From contig NZ_SMFL01000007.1 of NCBI RefSeq assembly GCF_004349265.1, positions 124,001-188,000 of the forward strand: a stretch of 64,000 nt of DNA, given 5' to 3'. Position numbers and translations under genes: made by a program. Positions within the stretch are counted from its first letter, which is position 1. Each line of letters starts with the position of its first letter. Shown here in pieces: positions 26,669 to 35,496 of the stretch. Source of the stretch: Dyadobacter psychrotolerans. Lineage in GTDB: Bacteria > Bacteroidota > Bacteroidia > Cytophagales > Spirosomataceae. Under the pieces are notes generated by a model, which saw only the letters and a list, made by a program, of their open reading frames with translations, searched no databases and was not told the DNA's origin.

Positions 26669-27544
26669 ATGATAGATTACATTCAATCCGCGCCGGATGA
26701 AATCAGAATTACCATATTAATGGTCTCCCTGGCTCTTTTATGGAATGCTGAAAACCTGACTGGCAACTATAATAAATGGAGCCATGCGCGTAGAAATGCG
26801 ATGTTCGTACTCACGGCAGCACCGGTCCAGTTTGTTTTGGGTTTGGCGTTTGTAGCGGTATTTCATTGGAATCAAGTACATCATTATGGTTTGTTAAACT
26901 GGATTCCATTTCGTCAATCGTTACTGGCAGAATTTGTAACAACCTTCATCATGCTTGACCTGTTCGAATACTTTTATCATGTGCTAATGCACAAGTACAA
27001 AATTCTTTGGCGGTTTCATCTGGTTCATCATAGCGACGAGGTTGTCGATGTTTCTTCAACGCTGCGTGAGCATCCTGGCGAAACAGCGATTCGCTTACTT
27101 TTTACAATACTTTGGATCGCTATTTCCGGAGCAGCATTTTGGGCGCTGATGTTAAGGCAATTCATCCAGATATTCTCAAATGTCCTTGCTCATTCCAATC
27201 TCCGACTTCCTGAGAAACTGGACAAGATCTTAGGATGGGTTTTCATTACACCTAATCTTCATCACGTACATCATCATGACACGCAGCCTTACACGGACAT
27301 GAATTTTGGGGATGTTTTAAGTATTTGGGACAGACTGTTTGGCACTTTCGGTAGGCTCGATGTCCATCAAGTTCGTTTTGGCGTTGATACGATCCGGGAC
27401 GAAAGTGAATTGGACCGTTTTAATAAATTACTGATAATGCCATTCCGTCCGATGGATGTTAAAGTTGAACAGGACTCTAAACACATACCGTTACAGGTTT
27501 CTGAATCTGTTTGGGAATCAGGAAAGTCAATTCAAAATTATTAA
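26669..27544 (+). CDS. Sterol desaturase / fatty-acid hydroxylase superfamily protein
   Basis: The product has 291 residues with about four membrane helices. The di-iron histidine boxes are present in order: HVLMHK, FHLVHHSDE, and NLHHVHHHD, with the HSNLRLPE segment between. Enzymes of this superfamily hydroxylate or desaturate membrane lipids with O2 and a di-iron centre at the inner membrane. In bacteria lacking sterols the substrate is usually a lipid, carotenoid or an ether/acyl chain; it cannot be told here. Its stop is 5 bases before the next gene, the first of a plus-strand series leading to a TonB receptor. Confidence 0.88.
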   Translation: MIDYIQSAPDEIRITILMVSLALLWNAENLTGNYNKWSHARRNAMFVLTAAPVQFVLGLAFVAVFHWNQVHHYGLLNWIPFRQSLLAEFVTTFIMLDLFEYFYHVLMHKYKILWRFHLVHHSDEVVDVSSTLREHPGETAIRLLFTILWIAISGAAFWALMLRQFIQIFSNVLAHSNLRLPEKLDKILGWVFITPNLHHVHHHDTQPYTDMNFGDVLSIWDRLFGTFGRLDVHQVRFGVDTIRDESELDRFNKLLIMPFRPMDVKVEQDSKHIPLQVSESVWESGKSIQNY

Positions 27545-27549
27545 TCGAT

Positions 27550-27888
27550 ATGAAATTCAATTTGAGCACTCTCAGATATCACCTTTTTATTCAACAAGGT
27601 ATACTTCCCGAACGTGTTAGCCTTGAAACTAATTTCAAGGTAGATTTAAATATGTCTGATAATCAGATCCGACGGATGCTTGGTTTTGTCCAGGCGCAAA
27701 CCGGAGTTAATTTTCCAAAGGATATTGTACTCTATCTGACCGACGTTTTCGATCTGATGATCCATATTATGATTCGCGCTGTCGAAGTGGAAATAAGTGA
27801 AGAATATTATAATACAATATCAGAGCCTGTTTGGCAAAACTTCCTCTGGACAAAGTTCACGATTCCCATGTATGCACACCTTAACTAA
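27550..27888 (+). CDS. Small acyl-carrier-like or adaptor protein, unassigned
   Basis: I start at ATG 27550 (MKFNLSTLRYHLFIQQG), giving 112 residues; the frame extends upstream into the desaturase gene but without a good start. The protein is soluble and mostly helical (DNQIRRMLGFVQAQTG, LYLTDVFDLMIHIMIRAV). Its size and four-helix look recall acyl-carrier proteins, but there is no DSL phosphopantetheine Ser, so I do not call it one. Position between a lipid-modifying enzyme and a TonB receptor, with gaps of 5 and 6 bases, indicates an operon partner. Confidence 0.6.
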   Translation: MKFNLSTLRYHLFIQQGILPERVSLETNFKVDLNMSDNQIRRMLGFVQAQTGVNFPKDIVLYLTDVFDLMIHIMIRAVEVEISEEYYNTISEPVWQNFLWTKFTIPMYAHLN

Positions 27889-27894
27889 CAGGTA

Positions 27895-30186
27895 ATGATC
27901 AAACATTTGTATTTTTTTTGTCTGCTGGTTTTTCCGCTGAGCGATCTAATGAGCCAGTCGGTTGTATTAAGTGGGTATGTGAGCGATGCCAAAACGGGTG
28001 AGGCACTGATAGGTTCGGCGGTTCAAATCGCATCTCAGGGAATCGGAACCACAACTAACAATTTTGGATTCTATTCTTTGAGCTGTAGGCCGTCGGATTC
28101 ACTCGTGGTTGTAGTTAGCTATGTTGGATATAATAACCTGCTGGTATCACTGAAACGCCCTAAAAGTCAACGGCTTGATTTTTCAATGGAAGAAAACTCA
28201 ACGGAACTTACAGAGGTTACCATCAGAGAGAATCAAAAAGATAATATTTCCGGCACGCAAATGAGTGCCATCAGTATCCCGATGCGCCTGGTGAAAACAC
28301 TTCCTGTATTGTTTGGTGAGCGAGATATTTTGAAAACTGTACAAACGCTTCCCGGCGTTCAGGGCGGGCAGGAGGGAACTACCGGTTTCTATGTCAGGGG
28401 AGGTAATAGTGATCAGAACCTTGTATTGCTTGATGATGCGCCTGTTTATAATCCCAATCACTTGTTTGGGTTATTCAGCACATTTAATACTAATTCACTG
28501 AATCAGGTTAAACTTATAAAAGGCGGCTTTCCGGCACAATATGGAGGAAGGTTATCATCAATATTGGATGTTACGATGCGTGAAGGAAATAAGAAAAAAT
28601 TCAGTGGACAGGCAGGGATCGGGCTTATTTCTTCTAACCTTACATTGGAAGGGCCGTTATCAAAAGGCAAAGGTTCATTCATTGTTTCTGGCCGAAGAAC
28701 CTATCTTGATTTGTTGTTAAAACCTTTTCTCCCCAAGAAGAACCAGACCAATTATGTTTTTTATGATCTGAATGCGAAAATCAATTACAGTTTTGGTCAC
28801 AAGGACAAACTTTTCATTAGCGCCTTTACTGGTAATGACGACGCACAATACACTGGAGTAAATAGTTTAAATTATGGTATAACATTCGGTAACAGTACCG
28901 CGACGGTCAGGTGGAACCATTTGTTTAACCAAAAACTATTTGTGAATACCTCGGTGCTGATCAACAAATACCAATTGAGTTTGTCAACATTACAGAGCGG
29001 CTATAATTCCCAGATTTATACAGGTATCCGTGACTATTCATTCAAATCCGACTGGGAATATTACCTTTCACCGAAACATACCATGCACTGGGGAGCTACA
29101 TTAATCAGGCATGCATTTTCACCACTATCCGCTTCTTCCAAAATACCCAAGAGCGGTAAGATTCCGGCATTTCCATTAGATAGTATTCATAGGCAGAATG
29201 CCAGCGAAGCCGCTCTTTATGTAAACGACGACTGGAATATCAGTAAGCGTATAGCATTATCCGTCGGTTTACGGATGCCCTCTTTTTTCAGAAGCACTAC
29301 CACCTACGTCCGTCTTGAACCACGGGTATCAGCCAGATATTCTATTTCTGAGCATTCGTCTTTTAAAGCATCCTTTACCGTAATGAATCAGTTCCTTCAT
29401 CTGGTGCCAAATTCCACAGCATCGCTTCCAACAGATATTTGGATAGCCAGTGGGGCGGCGATTGCGCCTCAGACATCACGTCAATTTGCCATTGGCTGGT
29501 TCAAAAACAGCAATGATAATATGTATGAATTCAGCATTGAAGGCTATATCAAAAAGATGGAAAATCAGGTCTTATTTAAAGAAGGAACACAGCTTTCCAC
29601 AAGTAGCGATATTGAGCAAAACCTTGTTTTTGGTAAGGGAAACAGTACAGGCCTTGAGTTTTATGCCAGGAAAAACACTGGCCGCTTAACAGGATGGGTG
29701 TCTTACACTTTATCCAAAACAACGCAGCAATTTGACAAGCTGAATAAAGGTATTGCCTTTCCATTCTCATATGACAGAAGGCACAATCTGGCCGTTGTTG
29801 GAAGTTATGAGTTATCTCCTAAGTGGACCGTGGCCGGTAATTTTACATTTTACACAGGAAGACCTTACACACTTCCTGTTGGAAAAGTCCAGGTTGATGA
29901 AGGCAGCTCGCTATACAATTCCATTTACTCAGACTACACCACCAGAAATAATTACCGGATGAGGGTGTATCACAGATTAGATGTGAGTTTGACATACAAA
30001 AAACAAAAGAACTGGTTTAAAAGGAAAATTGATACGGAGTGGGTTTTCAGTGCCTATAATATTTACAGCAGGCTGAATCCATACTTTGTATACACTACTA
30101 CGGATGATTTCACCCGGCAGCCCGTCGCTCGTGAAGTGTCACTACTTCCCATTATTCCATCGGTTAGTTATCAAATCACTTTTTGA
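27895..30186 (+). CDS. TonB-dependent receptor with carboxypeptidase-like N-terminal domain
   Basis: The product has 763 residues: signal peptide, a carboxypeptidase-regulatory-like domain (GYVSDAKTGEALIGSAVQI), a plug (LPGVQGGQEGTTGFYVRGG, then LLDDAPVYNPNHLFG) and a 22-strand-type barrel ending PSVSYQITF with a terminal Phe. Such receptors import large or scarce substrates across the outer membrane using TonB energy. The gene starts 6 bases after the small protein and is followed 1 base later by a DUF4249 lipoprotein, a pairing frequent in Bacteroidota. The substrate is unknown; no SusD partner is present, so a glycan role is less likely. Confidence 0.9.
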   Translation: MIKHLYFFCLLVFPLSDLMSQSVVLSGYVSDAKTGEALIGSAVQIASQGIGTTTNNFGFYSLSCRPSDSLVVVVSYVGYNNLLVSLKRPKSQRLDFSMEENSTELTEVTIRENQKDNISGTQMSAISIPMRLVKTLPVLFGERDILKTVQTLPGVQGGQEGTTGFYVRGGNSDQNLVLLDDAPVYNPNHLFGLFSTFNTNSLNQVKLIKGGFPAQYGGRLSSILDVTMREGNKKKFSGQAGIGLISSNLTLEGPLSKGKGSFIVSGRRTYLDLLLKPFLPKKNQTNYVFYDLNAKINYSFGHKDKLFISAFTGNDDAQYTGVNSLNYGITFGNSTATVRWNHLFNQKLFVNTSVLINKYQLSLSTLQSGYNSQIYTGIRDYSFKSDWEYYLSPKHTMHWGATLIRHAFSPLSASSKIPKSGKIPAFPLDSIHRQNASEAALYVNDDWNISKRIALSVGLRMPSFFRSTTTYVRLEPRVSARYSISEHSSFKASFTVMNQFLHLVPNSTASLPTDIWIASGAAIAPQTSRQFAIGWFKNSNDNMYEFSIEGYIKKMENQVLFKEGTQLSTSSDIEQNLVFGKGNSTGLEFYARKNTGRLTGWVSYTLSKTTQQFDKLNKGIAFPFSYDRRHNLAVVGSYELSPKWTVAGNFTFYTGRPYTLPVGKVQVDEGSSLYNSIYSDYTTRNNYRMRVYHRLDVSLTYKKQKNWFKRKIDTEWVFSAYNIYSRLNPYFVYTTTDDFTRQPVAREVSLLPIIPSVSYQITF

Positions 30187-30187
30187 T

Positions 30188-31108
30188 ATGAAAAAAAATA
30201 AAAATGTCTTTAAGAGGTCGTTCTTTTACGTTGTGATAAGCTTTGTTGCTATTCTTATGTGTATCGGGTGTGAAAAAAATATTAACGTTAAAATTCAACC
30301 ATACCAGGGAATGTTGTCGATCCAATGTATGCTGGTTGCAGGTGAGGTTCCCAGGCTATATCTAAGTCAATCAACAGGGTTTTTCTCTTCTCAAATCACG
30401 CCGGCAGATCTGTTCGTTCCTGGTGCACGGGTAATTATCAGTTCACCGGAAACAAGAGATTCGTTGATCACTACTATGGGCAGGGATTCGTTTTACTGTC
30501 AGGATACCTATTTTTATCAGGGAAAATTCCAAGTGAAGCAAGGGCTAACCTACACCATGGAAGTTAGTTACGAAGGAAAGACTTACCGTTCTACAACAAC
30601 GGTAAACCAGTTAAAACCAAAGATTGACCAGGTAGGGTATATTTCTGCATTTAAAGATATCTATGGAGAGCACGAAGGTGTAGTAGTCGGCTTTACTGAT
30701 ACTCCCGGGCAGGTAAATGCCTACCGCGTGGAAATGTCCCGACAGATCGACAGTAGTGCTCGCAAGACGGAAACGGCTTACAAAAGTGAATGTAACGGTG
30801 CTCATTTTTTTACAGTCAAGGAGGTTGGTCGAGCCATTTATTTTGATACTGGGAGCGGAGATGGCAGGCAGGTAAGTGTTACAGTCGAACCCACTTATTC
30901 GCACCGTAAAGGTTCGATTGCCCAGGTTTATCTGCAGGCTATGGATCCGTCTTCAGCACGGTTCTTCGATCAACTTGACAAACAAAAACTGGCTACCTCA
31001 AACCCGTTTGTCGAACCCGTTTTTTTAACCTCAAATATTGAGGGTTGTATTGGGGTATTTGGCCATTATATCCGCTCGAAGCCTGTGCAGTTTATTTATC
31101 CTGAATAG
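30188..31108 (+). CDS. DUF4249 lipoprotein
   Basis: I start at ATG 30188, directly after the receptor stop, giving 306 residues; the longer frame upstream is inside the receptor gene. A signal ends in the lipobox CIGC (Cys26). The mature domain is beta-rich (LSIQCMLVAGEVPRLYLSQS opening, VYLQAMDPSSARFF near the end) and fits DUF4249. These lipoproteins are usually encoded beside TonB receptors and probably act at the outer membrane with them, perhaps as a surface subunit. Function is unproven. Confidence 0.85.
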   Translation: MKKNKNVFKRSFFYVVISFVAILMCIGCEKNINVKIQPYQGMLSIQCMLVAGEVPRLYLSQSTGFFSSQITPADLFVPGARVIISSPETRDSLITTMGRDSFYCQDTYFYQGKFQVKQGLTYTMEVSYEGKTYRSTTTVNQLKPKIDQVGYISAFKDIYGEHEGVVVGFTDTPGQVNAYRVEMSRQIDSSARKTETAYKSECNGAHFFTVKEVGRAIYFDTGSGDGRQVSVTVEPTYSHRKGSIAQVYLQAMDPSSARFFDQLDKQKLATSNPFVEPVFLTSNIEGCIGVFGHYIRSKPVQFIYPE

Positions 31109-31157
31109 CAGAATTTTTAAGAAAATAAAGTCAATTAGAACTAACCAAAGAGAGATA

Positions 31158-32327
31158 ATGAGCTTAATAAACAAGCACTCAGCGTCGGTAATCAGCTCGT
31201 GTCAAAAAAGATCTTTTAGAATCCTTGCTCTACTGTTTTTACTCGTAACAACAATTAATGCGCAGGCAAACTATACTGTGATTAGTTCCAGTGTGATCGG
31301 AAGAAAAGCAATCAGCGATTGTGTTGACCAGATTTATAAATTCAATTTCATGAAGGCTGAATTTTTGACAAAACAACTGGCCCAGCAATATCCTGCACAT
31401 CCGGCGATCAGCCTTCTTTCTGCTACCAATAAATACTGGCAATGGTATCCGGCACGGGGCAATAAGCAACTGGAAGAGCAGATCAGAGGATTGTTAAATG
31501 AAGCATCAAACAACTCATCAAAATGGCTGGATGGCTCAGGTAGGGATGTCCCGGAGGCAATGTTTGTTTATTTTTCAGCAGAAGCACTTTTGGCAAGGAT
31601 GGATAATTTTCAACACGCCACGATTGCTTCCGTCGGGCATGCAAAAAATGCCTATCCGTACATAAAAAAAAGCTTTGACCTGCAAAAGACCTATCCGGAT
31701 TTTCTTCTTGTCGCAGGGCTTTTCAATTATTACCGGGAAGAATACGTGCAGATAAAGCCATTTTATAAAACATTTGTCTGGTTTATGCAGGATGGTGATA
31801 AAACGGAAGGATTGAAACAACTCAAAATGGCTTCACAAACATCGATGTTTTCTAAGGCGGAAGCTGGTATCTATTTGGCTCATATTCTGACTGATTATGA
31901 GAAAAAGCCAAATGAGGCGCTGCCGGATTTGTTCTCGCTGGCAGAATCCTATCCCAACAACTTGTATATACAGGGGAAATTGGCAGAAGTACTACTTAGC
32001 GCAGGCAAACCTGCAAAAGCACTGGTCTATATTCAGAATTTAATGGTCAGTAATGTCACTGGCTACAAAGACCTTGCGTTGGCCAACCGGGCAAGATATA
32101 ACCTTTTGACCTCAAATTTAAGCCAGGCTACTAATGATGCCAACCAGATTTTAGATGCCAAAGTGAAAGATGAACATTTACTTGCATTGGCCCACCAGGT
32201 TTTGGCAGCTGTTGATAGTAAGCAAGGCAGAGTCTCGCAGGCTAAACTGCATTACAAGAAAGTAAAAGAACTTTCTGAATACCCGATACTGACTGATGAG
32301 GCCGATAATTATATCAGAAACCATTGA
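31158..32327 (+). CDS. Exported TPR-repeat protein
   Basis: I start at ATG 31158 (MSLINKHSASV), giving 389 residues; the frame is open further upstream inside the previous gene. A signal segment (RILALLFLLVTTINAQA) is followed by an all-helical chain with TPR-like spacing, e.g. KAEFLTKQLAQQYPAHPAIS and KAEAGIYLAHILTDYEKKP, and SKQGRVSQAKLHYKKVKEL at the end. TPR proteins make protein contacts; a periplasmic scaffold for the receptor/DUF4249 pair is plausible. It starts 49 bases after DUF4249. Confidence 0.75.
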   Translation: MSLINKHSASVISSCQKRSFRILALLFLLVTTINAQANYTVISSSVIGRKAISDCVDQIYKFNFMKAEFLTKQLAQQYPAHPAISLLSATNKYWQWYPARGNKQLEEQIRGLLNEASNNSSKWLDGSGRDVPEAMFVYFSAEALLARMDNFQHATIASVGHAKNAYPYIKKSFDLQKTYPDFLLVAGLFNYYREEYVQIKPFYKTFVWFMQDGDKTEGLKQLKMASQTSMFSKAEAGIYLAHILTDYEKKPNEALPDLFSLAESYPNNLYIQGKLAEVLLSAGKPAKALVYIQNLMVSNVTGYKDLALANRARYNLLTSNLSQATNDANQILDAKVKDEHLLALAHQVLAAVDSKQGRVSQAKLHYKKVKELSEYPILTDEADNYIRNH

Positions 32328-32349
32328 AACTCATTGTGTATTATTTTTT

Positions 32350-32382
32350 CTGGCAGAAATTATTTCTCCAATAATTCTCCAG
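32350..32382 (+). terminator. Bulged hairpin after the TPR gene
   Basis: Arms starting CTGG at 32350 and ending CCAG at 32382 pair over about 13 positions (CTGG-AGAA-TTATT with AATAATTCTCCAG) with two single-base bulges, 23 bases after the TPR stop. A TTTTT run follows six bases later. A weak terminator separating the receptor operon from the PepSY-like gene is likely. Confidence 0.4.
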
Positions 32383-32429
32383 AATCAGTTTTTAAGTTTG
32401 AATCAATATCCAACAAAATTATATAAATC

Positions 32430-32870
32430 ATGAAACGTGTTATTTTGGTAATGCTGATTGCAGCTGGCTTCGTATCGGTATCGAAAGCTCAGGAAAAGAA
32501 AGTAGGGAAAAAAGACGCGCCGCCAACTTCAGTATCTGCGGCTTTCAATAAAGCTTTTCCGGGCTCTTCAAATGTAAAATGGGAAAAGGAAGAAAGCGAC
32601 TATGAAGTAGGTTTCATGCAGAATGGCAAGGAAATGTCAGCTGTATATGATACGAAGGGCAGTTTGAAAGAAACAGAAGTGCTAATGAATGTCTCCGAGC
32701 TTCCGCAAGCAGCACAGGATTATGTCAAAAAGAATTATAAAAATGCCACTGTTAAAGAAGCTGCTAAAATTACAAAGGCTGACGGAAAAGTAGTTTATGA
32801 AGCGGAGGTTAACAAAAAGGATCTGATCTTCGATACAGCCGGAAAGTTTTTAAAAGTGCAGGCAGAATAA
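32430..32870 (+). CDS. Periplasmic PepSY-like protein
   Basis: The product has 146 residues with a signal peptide (ending VSKAQ). Two PepSY-like repeats follow: AFNKAFPGSSNVKWEKEESD with EVGFMQNGKEMSAVYD, then QDYVKKNYKNATVKEAAKI with VVYEAEVNKKDLIFDTAGK. This is the beta-lactamase-inhibitor-like PepSY group abundant in Bacteroidota, thought to bind or buffer periplasmic partners, sometimes under two-component control. A paralogue (lipoprotein form) is at 62215-62646. A terminator follows. Confidence 0.85.
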   Translation: MKRVILVMLIAAGFVSVSKAQEKKVGKKDAPPTSVSAAFNKAFPGSSNVKWEKEESDYEVGFMQNGKEMSAVYDTKGSLKETEVLMNVSELPQAAQDYVKKNYKNATVKEAAKITKADGKVVYEAEVNKKDLIFDTAGKFLKVQAE

Positions 32871-32890
32871 GATGGATGTAGTTTAAAAGA

Positions 32891-32913
32891 GCAGGGGTGA
32901 AGTTGACCCCTGC
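32891..32913 (+). terminator. Rho-independent-type terminator
   Basis: A perfect 8-bp stem (GCAGGGGT at 32891-32898, ACCCCTGC at 32906-32913) with a 7-base loop lies 20 bases after the PepSY-like stop and is followed by a pyrimidine-rich stretch with TTTT. It separates the PepSY-like gene from the HD gene. Confidence 0.75.
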
Positions 32914-32955
32914 CTTTCCTGATTTTAGGGCTAATAGTTGACCGAGCTGAATATT

Positions 32956-33564
32956 ATGATGTATCCAGAGATTCTTAAAGAGGTCGAGACATACGTCACT
33001 GACATTTTTAGGAATAATAGAATTGAAACCTTGGTGTTTCATAATCTTGAACATACCAGAAATGTTGTTTTTCATTCGAAGGAGATTTGTAAAAATCTTC
33101 AATTAGATGAAGAAAGATCCTTTATTGTAATGGTAGCGGCATGGTTTCATGATATCGGCTATTTAATAGACGCTGATCCATCCGGGCATGAAATGAGAAG
33201 TGCCGACATTGCATCGAGTTTTTTAGCTGAATTTTTGTCCACTAAAATACTGGCTTTGATCAGGGATTGCATTCTCGCAACAAAGATGCCTCAAATGCCA
33301 AAATCGATACTTCAGGACATTATTTGTGATGCAGATTTATATCATTTTGGAACTTGGGATCTATTTTCGTTGAATGAATTAATGCACAAGGAAACAGAAA
33401 TAAGATTGCAAAAAAAAATTACAACTGAAAAGTGGATACAAGAAACAATTCAGCTATTGCAATTTCACAGATTTCACACAGAATATTGTATGCATCTGTT
33501 AAACAATCAGAAAACGATCAATATAGAAAGGCTTAGGGCCATTCTGAAGCTGAGAAATAGATGA
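32956..33564 (+). CDS. HD-domain metal-dependent phosphohydrolase (paralogue 1)
   Basis: I start at the ATG pair at 32956 (MMYPEILKEVETY), giving 202 residues. The HD-superfamily residues are in order: FHNLEHTRNV, AAWFHDIGY (the HD pair), a SGHEMRSADIA helix, and ICDADLYHFG. Such proteins are predicted metal-dependent phosphohydrolases acting on nucleotides or other phosphoesters in the cytoplasm. A close relative is at 50430-51032 in the fluoride locus (shared AAWFHD-GY, ICDADLYH, FHT-YC). The gene stands alone after a terminator. Confidence 0.85.
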   Translation: MMYPEILKEVETYVTDIFRNNRIETLVFHNLEHTRNVVFHSKEICKNLQLDEERSFIVMVAAWFHDIGYLIDADPSGHEMRSADIASSFLAEFLSTKILALIRDCILATKMPQMPKSILQDIICDADLYHFGTWDLFSLNELMHKETEIRLQKKITTEKWIQETIQLLQFHRFHTEYCMHLLNNQKTINIERLRAILKLRNR

Positions 33565-33982
33565 CACCCGTCTCATTAAGTTGGTTTCGACATGTTGAAA
33601 CCATGATAATAAGGATAAGAAAATATTTTGCCTATTAGCCTGAGTTAGACTAATATTTGGTAGGAAAACTAGAATTTAAACTTGGTATGATTCGATATTT
33701 CGTGTACTCGAATATCTCACATTCAAAATTATAGGCAGAGATAGTTAAGAATATTGCCAAGAGTTGAATTACTTAAATTTTCTATTTCGTATCAGGTTTG
33801 GCAGTAACTGTGGACAAAAAGGCAAACACCCCTGGCAAGAATGCATTATAAAAAAATGAAAGTATTTTTGGAATTTCCCTTGCAGATTGATGAGGCTGAC
33901 GCATATTTAAGATGTCATTGATACACAGACAGCAAGCAACATCCTAGTTAAATCCATTGAGTGAAAAACACCTGGTCAAAGT
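33565..33982. other. Intergenic region without a gene
   Basis: About 420 bases between the HD gene and the converging phosphoesterase gene. A+T-rich, stops in all frames, no stable hairpin beyond short ones. Confidence 0.45.
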
Positions 33983-34789
33983 TTAAAAGGAAATGGTATT
34001 GACATGATACCCATTCTTGTATACTGAGATAATTAAATATTCCTTTTTTTTCATACTGGTTGTGACTATGTACTTTACACCATCATTATAAGGTGTACTT
34101 TCATTAAAGGCATGTTGATGTCCATAAATTGAAATCTTAAAATTGGAATCAGCTCTAAGTAATTCAACATATTGTTTTTCCATATTTTTGTTAAAATTTT
34201 TGTCAAAAGGAGGAGTGTGCGCCAAAACTATTGTTGCTTTATTGTCAGTATTGTTACTAAGCTGAGATTTTAACCAGGAAACGTTGGGCACTAAACCATC
34301 GTTGTTATTCACGCTGGAGTTAGTATTGATAATAATAAATTTAGCATTTGCAATCTCAAAAGAATAATCTTCCATGCCGAACATTTCATGGTAAACAGCT
34401 CCTTTGTCCATTAGGTCCGTTTCTCCGGCTGCAGTCAAATACGGTACATTTAACCCAGACATTATCTCGTAAAACCATTTATATTCCTGTGCGATACCAG
34501 TGGAAGAAAGGTCTCCTAGGTGTATAACAAAAGATATACTCCTTTGTGCATTGGCACTTTTTACAAAATCAGCAGTTTCATCAAGCCATTGATGCGTGTC
34601 TGATGCAACAATAAATCTTACCGTATCGGTTGCTGCTAATAGCTTGATTCTTTCAATGTTTTTTGCGGTGAGATTTTTTTCTGTGTCTTTTAAAATGATC
34701 TGGTTGGGACTAAATTGGAAGGTGCCTTTACACGAAAATAATTCAGCTGCTAAGAGAAGAAGAAAAAAGTTGTAATGAAATTTCATCAT
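33983..34789 (-). CDS. Calcineurin-like metallophosphoesterase lipoprotein
   Basis: The product has 268 residues with the lipobox LFSC (Cys20). Metal-binding motifs in order: VASDTH, IHLGDLSS, AAGETD in the position of the usual GNHE/D, VLAHTPP and YGHQHAF. The GNH to GET change removes the catalytic His of the third motif, which may weaken or alter activity. The enzyme would act outside the cytoplasm. It is the last gene of a minus-strand series that starts with a two-component system and includes a PAP2 phosphatase. Confidence 0.8.
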   Translation of the reverse strand: MMKFHYNFFLLLLAAELFSCKGTFQFSPNQIILKDTEKNLTAKNIERIKLLAATDTVRFIVASDTHQWLDETADFVKSANAQRSISFVIHLGDLSSTGIAQEYKWFYEIMSGLNVPYLTAAGETDLMDKGAVYHEMFGMEDYSFEIANAKFIIINTNSSVNNNDGLVPNVSWLKSQLSNNTDNKATIVLAHTPPFDKNFNKNMEKQYVELLRADSNFKISIYGHQHAFNESTPYNDGVKYIVTTSMKKKEYLIISVYKNGYHVNTISF

Positions 34790-34827
34790 AGGTGTTTTAG
34801 TTTTGACGTATATTTAAAAAGGTAACC

Positions 34828-35496
34828 TTAAAACGCAAACCCAATCAGCGCACCAATATTAATAACCGCAATAAACCGTTTGTCGTTCAACTAGTTGTTG
34901 GATAGCTCTATTTATATCCAACACTGATCCCACCTCTAAAGCCAAATGGCATGACTGATTTGTGATCAAGTAAAATATTAATCTGCTGGCTTTCCAGGTC
35001 AACCAGCTGGGTTGCTGTCAATACGCTGCCAGTTAAATTAGCCGAAGGAGTTCGGGCTCTTGCAATACCACCCTGAATATATCCATCAATCACGAACTTT
35101 TTTATTTTGGCATATAAAGTCGGGCCGATTAAAACCGCTCCAAAAGTTCCATTTTGACACATCACTTTGCCAGCCATATTTGTTGCCGGTGACAATAGCA
35201 TAAGAATTCGCCTTGGCTATCATCGGACCCAAGTTGGTGCTGTTACTATTTATTCTTCCTGAGAAGCGAACTCTCAGCCCTTTCCGTATTGGGCGCCCAT
35301 AGTTGATCTGGTCATAAAAACCGGATCCTGCCAATCCTGCCAACGGATCATTTGGTTTTGGGTTGGCAAATTTTCCAACTGGAATGCTATAACCAGCTGA
35401 AAAGGTCAAGTTATTCAGAAACTCCTGCGCACTGGCTTGCACGGTCAGAAAGAATAGAGTAACTACTAAAATGGTTAATGTACAATAATATTTCAT
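34828..35496 (-). pseudogene. Decayed outer-membrane beta-barrel gene
   Basis: A signal peptide (ending QASAQ) and the first barrel strands (LTFSAGYSIPVGKFANPKP) read well from ATG 35494-35496 to VSKWNF. There an extra base in a run of four (35142-35145) shifts the frame; the next frame continues GAVLIGPTLYAKIKKFVIDG to GGISVGYK. A second frameshift follows near 34912. The third frame continues IELSNN, a TAG at 34891-34893 (probably a former Gln), and finally LNDKRFIAVINIGALIGFAF, a typical terminal barrel strand ending in Phe. Two frameshifts and one nonsense codon make this a pseudogene of about 222 codons. It shares one base with the PAP2 stop (TGATG). Confidence 0.78.
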
